Shown one piece after another: positions 61,413-64,000 of a DNA stretch of 64,000 bases; positions within the stretch are counted from its first letter, which is position 1, and each line of letters opens with the position of its first letter. The position numbers and the translations under genes were made by a program. This DNA comes from Bacteriovoracaceae bacterium UBA6153 (GTDB taxonomy: Bacteria; Bdellovibrionota; Bacteriovoracia; Bacteriovoracales; Bacteriovoracaceae): contig DIUR01000001.1 in the NCBI GenBank assembly GCA_002428265.1, positions 260,766 through 324,765 on the forward strand, read 5' to 3'. The notes below the pieces were generated by a model, which saw only the letters and a list, made by a program, of their open reading frames with translations, was not told the origin of the DNA and searched no databases.

Positions 61413-61781
61413 CTAGTCCTCTTTGCGATCGTAATCGATAGCGATACGAGCAGACTTACCAGATCTTTCACGAAGGTAATAAAGTTTCGCTTTACGAGCT
61501 TTACCTTTTTGAACGATTACAACTTTTTCTACGTTTGGTGAGTGGAATGGGAAAACTCTCTCAACTCCAATACCGTTAGATACTTTTCTTACGCGGAAGT
61601 GACCATTGATGTCTCCTCTTTGTTTGAAAGCAATACATACACCTTCAAAAATCTGGATTCTTGATTTTGTACCTTCAGTAATTTTTGTGTGAACAGCAAC
61701 TGTATCTCCAGATTGGAAATTTGGAAGATCTTTTGCTTTAGGATTTAAGTGATCCTGATTTACGATGTCGACTAAGTTCAT
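61413..61781 (-). CDS. rplS: 50S ribosomal protein L19
   Basis: 122 residues, usual size: [41 protein letters not shown]. Located at the 30S-50S interface. It ends the rimM-trmD-SPOUT-rplS unit, a conserved order with one extra gene. Confidence 0.98.
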   Translation of the reverse strand: MNLVDIVNQDHLNPKAKDLPNFQSGDTVAVHTKITEGTKSRIQIFEGVCIAFKQRGDINGHFRVRKVSNGIGVERVFPFHSPNVEKVVIVQKGKARKAKLYYLRERSGKSARIAIDYDRKED

Positions 61782-61857
61782 ATTGAACTCCTATTACTAA
61801 TTGCTACTCCCAGAGGACCAACGTTGTTGTTGTTCTTAATCAGTAGACTGTATAAAT

Positions 61858-62418
61858 TTATTCACCAAATAAGCGGTCTAAGTAAATAGCTACCGCAGAT
61901 CTGACTGACAAGTGGTTATACCCGTCAGAATTTTTTGAAATAATCGGAGACAATTTAAATTCCGCTTTTTCAAGCGCAATTGGATGAAGTCCCCATCCTG
62001 TTCCAAATAGTAGAAAACAAGGCATATTAAGAACTTCGAGCTTTTTTGTCAATTCTTTAACATCCCCGTCAAAAGTTTCAAAGTTTGCCCCCGTCACAGC
62101 GATCAGTGGTCTTTGACCTTCCAGTTCAGTAATCTGAGCAATTGCCGTTTCAATAGAGTCGACTGCTCGCGCAATCGCCAGAGCATCCTGTCTATCTGGA
62201 TTATAAGCGTTTGCAACGTCCTGCTCCCAGTGCCCTAAGATAGAGTCTACCAACGTCTTCTGGGCCTCAAACGGCGTGATAATGAAGTATTTCTTTACTC
62301 CAAAGGTACGGCAGCTTCTTGAGATGTCATGAATATCTAAATTGGTTACTGATGTCGTGACCAGCTCCCCTAGTTTATTTTTAATTGGATGGTGAACGAG
62401 CCCCAGGTATAACTTCAT
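61858..62418 (-). CDS. SPOUT-class RNA methyltransferase
   Basis: 186 residues. K-L-Y-L-G-L-V-H-H-P, the early Asp/Asn-rich strands, and F-L-L-F-G-T-G-W-G-L with L-S-V-R-S-A-V-A-I-Y-L-D-R-L match the knotted AdoMet-binding end of a small SPOUT family often found in rimM-trmD-rplS clusters. The RNA target is unknown. It lies 2 bp after trmD, so it is in the same operon. Confidence 0.75.
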   Translation of the reverse strand: MKLYLGLVHHPIKNKLGELVTTSVTNLDIHDISRSCRTFGVKKYFIITPFEAQKTLVDSILGHWEQDVANAYNPDRQDALAIARAVDSIETAIAQITELEGQRPLIAVTGANFETFDGDVKELTKKLEVLNMPCFLLFGTGWGLHPIALEKAEFKLSPIISKNSDGYNHLSVRSAVAIYLDRLFGE

Positions 62419-62420
62419 AC

Positions 62421-63164
62421 TTACCCTTTTTCTTTATTATTAAGAAGATCGGGCCTGTGGAGTTTTGTTATCCTCAAACTTTCCGCCTTCTGATATTTCT
62501 CAATATTTTGATGATGTCCGGATGTTAATATCTCCGGAACCTCGACTCCGTCAAAAACTTTTGGTCTAGTATATTGAGGATGCTCCAGAGAGTTGCTCTG
62601 AAACGATTCCTGCTCTGAACTTTCCTTATTCCCCAGCACTCCACTAAAAAATCTTAATGCTGAATCAATAATGGCCATCGTAGGAATTTCTCCACCAGTA
62701 AGAATAAAATCCCCCAGTGAGATTTGCTCATCAACATAGAGATTTAAAAATCTCTCATCAATGCCCTCGTATCTTCCACAAATGAATACTAAATCCTTAG
62801 ATCCTTCTGTAGAAAACCTCTTAGCAAAATCCTTACAATAAGAATTATTCCAAGTTTTTCCACGAGGCCCTGGAAAGACGACGTGAAGTTTATTCTTAAA
62901 ATCTTCCCCGTAATTGCCTTCTTCAACAATCCCTTTCATTAAGGCTTCTTTTAAAACATCCGCACGCATAACCATGCCCGCTCCTCCACCATAGGGAGAA
63001 TCGTCGACACCTTTATAATCTTTAGGAGTAAAGTTTCTTAACTGAACCGTTTTGATTTCGATCTTAGCGTCTCTCTCTCCACGAAGAGCAGAGCCAGTAA
63101 TTCCAAAATTGATTAAAGAATCAAAGTAATTCGGAAACAATGTAATGATCCAAATTTTTTTCAT
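62421..63164 (-). CDS. trmD: tRNA (guanine-37-N1)-methyltransferase
   Basis: 247 residues: T-L-F-P-N-Y-F, Y-G-G-G-A-G-M-V-M-R near 60, I-C-G-R-Y-E-G-I-D-E-R, S-L-G-D-F-I-L-T-G-G-E and H-P-Q-Y-T-R-P, all TrmD signature blocks with the trefoil knot. It methylates G37 to prevent frameshifting. It is 3 bp after rimM. Confidence 0.98.
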   Translation of the reverse strand: MKKIWIITLFPNYFDSLINFGITGSALRGERDAKIEIKTVQLRNFTPKDYKGVDDSPYGGGAGMVMRADVLKEALMKGIVEEGNYGEDFKNKLHVVFPGPRGKTWNNSYCKDFAKRFSTEGSKDLVFICGRYEGIDERFLNLYVDEQISLGDFILTGGEIPTMAIIDSALRFFSGVLGNKESSEQESFQSNSLEHPQYTRPKVFDGVEVPEILTSGHHQNIEKYQKAESLRITKLHRPDLLNNKEKG

Positions 63165-63167
63165 TCT

Positions 63168-63701
63168 TTACTCAATCATTATCGGAGGAATTATTTCCAT
63201 TCTATTTAAATCAAGATCTACCAAAGGCACAAACTGACTTAAAAATAAAACTTCAATAAACTCTTTATCAGCTTTAATTTTTAAAACAATCTGAGCACCA
63301 TTTTCATAAAAATCCACCACGCGCCCAATAGGCTCTTTCGTATAATGATGAAAAACTTCTAATCCCAATAGATCATTTAAATAGTACTCATCCTCCTCCG
63401 TCTCCGGAAGCAGATCTCTACTCATATAAATATCAAATGGAATTAAAGCTTCAACTGTATTTCTATCGCTGACTCCATCAAGAGTCACAATAGTCTTATT
63501 ACCAAAATTAATTTTCTTAATTTTATACTCTTTCCCGTCCTGAGGAACAGAGCTCCCAGGAGATCTCGGAGTAAGAGTAATAATAGATCCACTATCAAGC
63601 ACAGAATCTTCAGGAGAATAAAGCACGAATGAAAATTCGCCCTTAATTCCATGAGGAGACGTACAATGACCGATATGAATGTTTGTTGATTTAGTTGTCA
63701 T
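63168..63701 (-). CDS. rimM: Ribosome maturation factor RimM
   Basis: 177 residues in two parts: an RimM-N domain (I-G-H-C-T-S-P-H-G-I-K-G-E-F) and a PRC-barrel (E-Y-Y-L-N-D-L-L-G-L-E-V, with G-A-Q-I-V-L). It binds S19 during 30S head assembly. First gene of the trmD unit; the rRNA terminator ends just upstream of it, so its own promoter lies in about 30 bases or transcription reads through. Confidence 0.95.
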   Translation of the reverse strand: MTTKSTNIHIGHCTSPHGIKGEFSFVLYSPEDSVLDSGSIITLTPRSPGSSVPQDGKEYKIKKINFGNKTIVTLDGVSDRNTVEALIPFDIYMSRDLLPETEEDEYYLNDLLGLEVFHHYTKEPIGRVVDFYENGAQIVLKIKADKEFIEVLFLSQFVPLVDLDLNRMEIIPPIMIE

Positions 63702-63730
63702 GATGAATTTTGTCGAACTCCCAAAATAAA

Positions 63731-63757
63731 AAAGCCCAAGATAAACTTGGGCTTTTT
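63731..63757. terminator. Rho-independent terminator after the 5S rRNA gene
   Basis: GCCCAAG/CTTGGGC stem (63734-63740 and 63746-63752) with T-runs on both strands; on the minus strand it follows the 5S gene directly. Confidence 0.9.
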
Positions 63758-63767
63758 AAAAATAAAG

Positions 63768-63886
<119 letters not shown>

Positions 63887-64000
63887 ACTGGATATATTCT
63901 AACAAATCGATAAATTTTAATTCAGAACTCACGCTTTATACTCTTATTCGAGTTTATTACGCAAGCTATATTTTCAAATGTATTTAACATTCACAAAACA
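63887..64000 (-). other. 23S-5S spacer
   Basis: A/T-rich sequence upstream of the 5S gene with no tRNA or open frame seen; expected to be the spacer between 23S and 5S. Confidence 0.6.

Overview
The window is an A+T-rich, densely coded bacterial chromosome segment from a Gram-negative organism. It has LptD, SurE next to an NlpD-like LysM/M23 protein, many lipobox lipoproteins and predicted outer-membrane barrels. The mixture of ordinary housekeeping operons with many exported hydrolases (two subtilases, a trypsin-like protease, an M14 peptidase, a protein-glutaminase) and family-restricted secreted proteins suggests a predatory delta-proteobacterial lineage such as Bacteriovorax/Bdellovibrio. 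That placement is inference from gene content; no marker was compared with a database. I saw no prophage, insertion sequence, tRNA or CRISPR array, and no stretch over 300 bases without a gene.

Layout. 1-1368: end of a LexA/UmuD-like S24 protein and DNA polymerase IV. 1398-3806: a MenE-MenH fusion and an orphan Hpt protein. 3877-7607: hypothetical and envelope proteins, a degenerate 2H-phosphoesterase and a degenerate histidine-kinase-like protein. 7662-11215: eno, murI, an unknown gene and nth. 11220-13816: a SelO-like lipoprotein divergent from a secreted protein-glutaminase with two small genes. 13813-15565: a CpaF-type ATPase with an exported cupredoxin-like protein that seems to use an ATT start. 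15654-20392: subtilase, Ig-repeat lipoprotein, barrel protein and exported small heat-shock protein. 20504-26042: FKBP, acid phosphatase, RNase HI, a PTPS-III-like enzyme, M14 peptidase, a second subtilase and a DUF4160/DUF2442 pair.

26113-35347: a membrane-anchored ferredoxin, the operon rimP-nusA-infB-rbfA-truB (with its own promoter and a terminator-like attenuator in the leader), a RimI-like acetyltransferase and a TPR/winged-helix regulator. 35477-45071: a promoter followed by thrS, ddl and a tightly packed five-gene metabolic set: an aminotransferase/GNAT/pseudo-aminotransferase megaenzyme, a C45 acyltransferase, a class III aminotransferase and both CoA-transferase subunits. This is the best candidate for an undescribed pathway. 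45145-48840: trypsin-like protease and a small cluster ending in a 2Fe-2S ferredoxin and an exonuclease. 48847-55252 (minus strand): folC, lptD, a TrpG/PabA-like amidotransferase, a TrpF-like protein, surE and an NlpD-like protein. 55423-61301: a Cys-repeat secreted protein, class II cyclic-nucleotide phosphodiesterase, rsmI, STAS protein, a YraN-like protein and rnhB. 61413-63701: rimM-trmD-SPOUT methyltransferase-rplS. The window closes with a minus-strand 5S rRNA gene and its terminator.

Starts were chosen from Shine-Dalgarno position, signal-peptide shape and overlap with neighbours. Several are GTG or TTG, and one is proposed as ATT.
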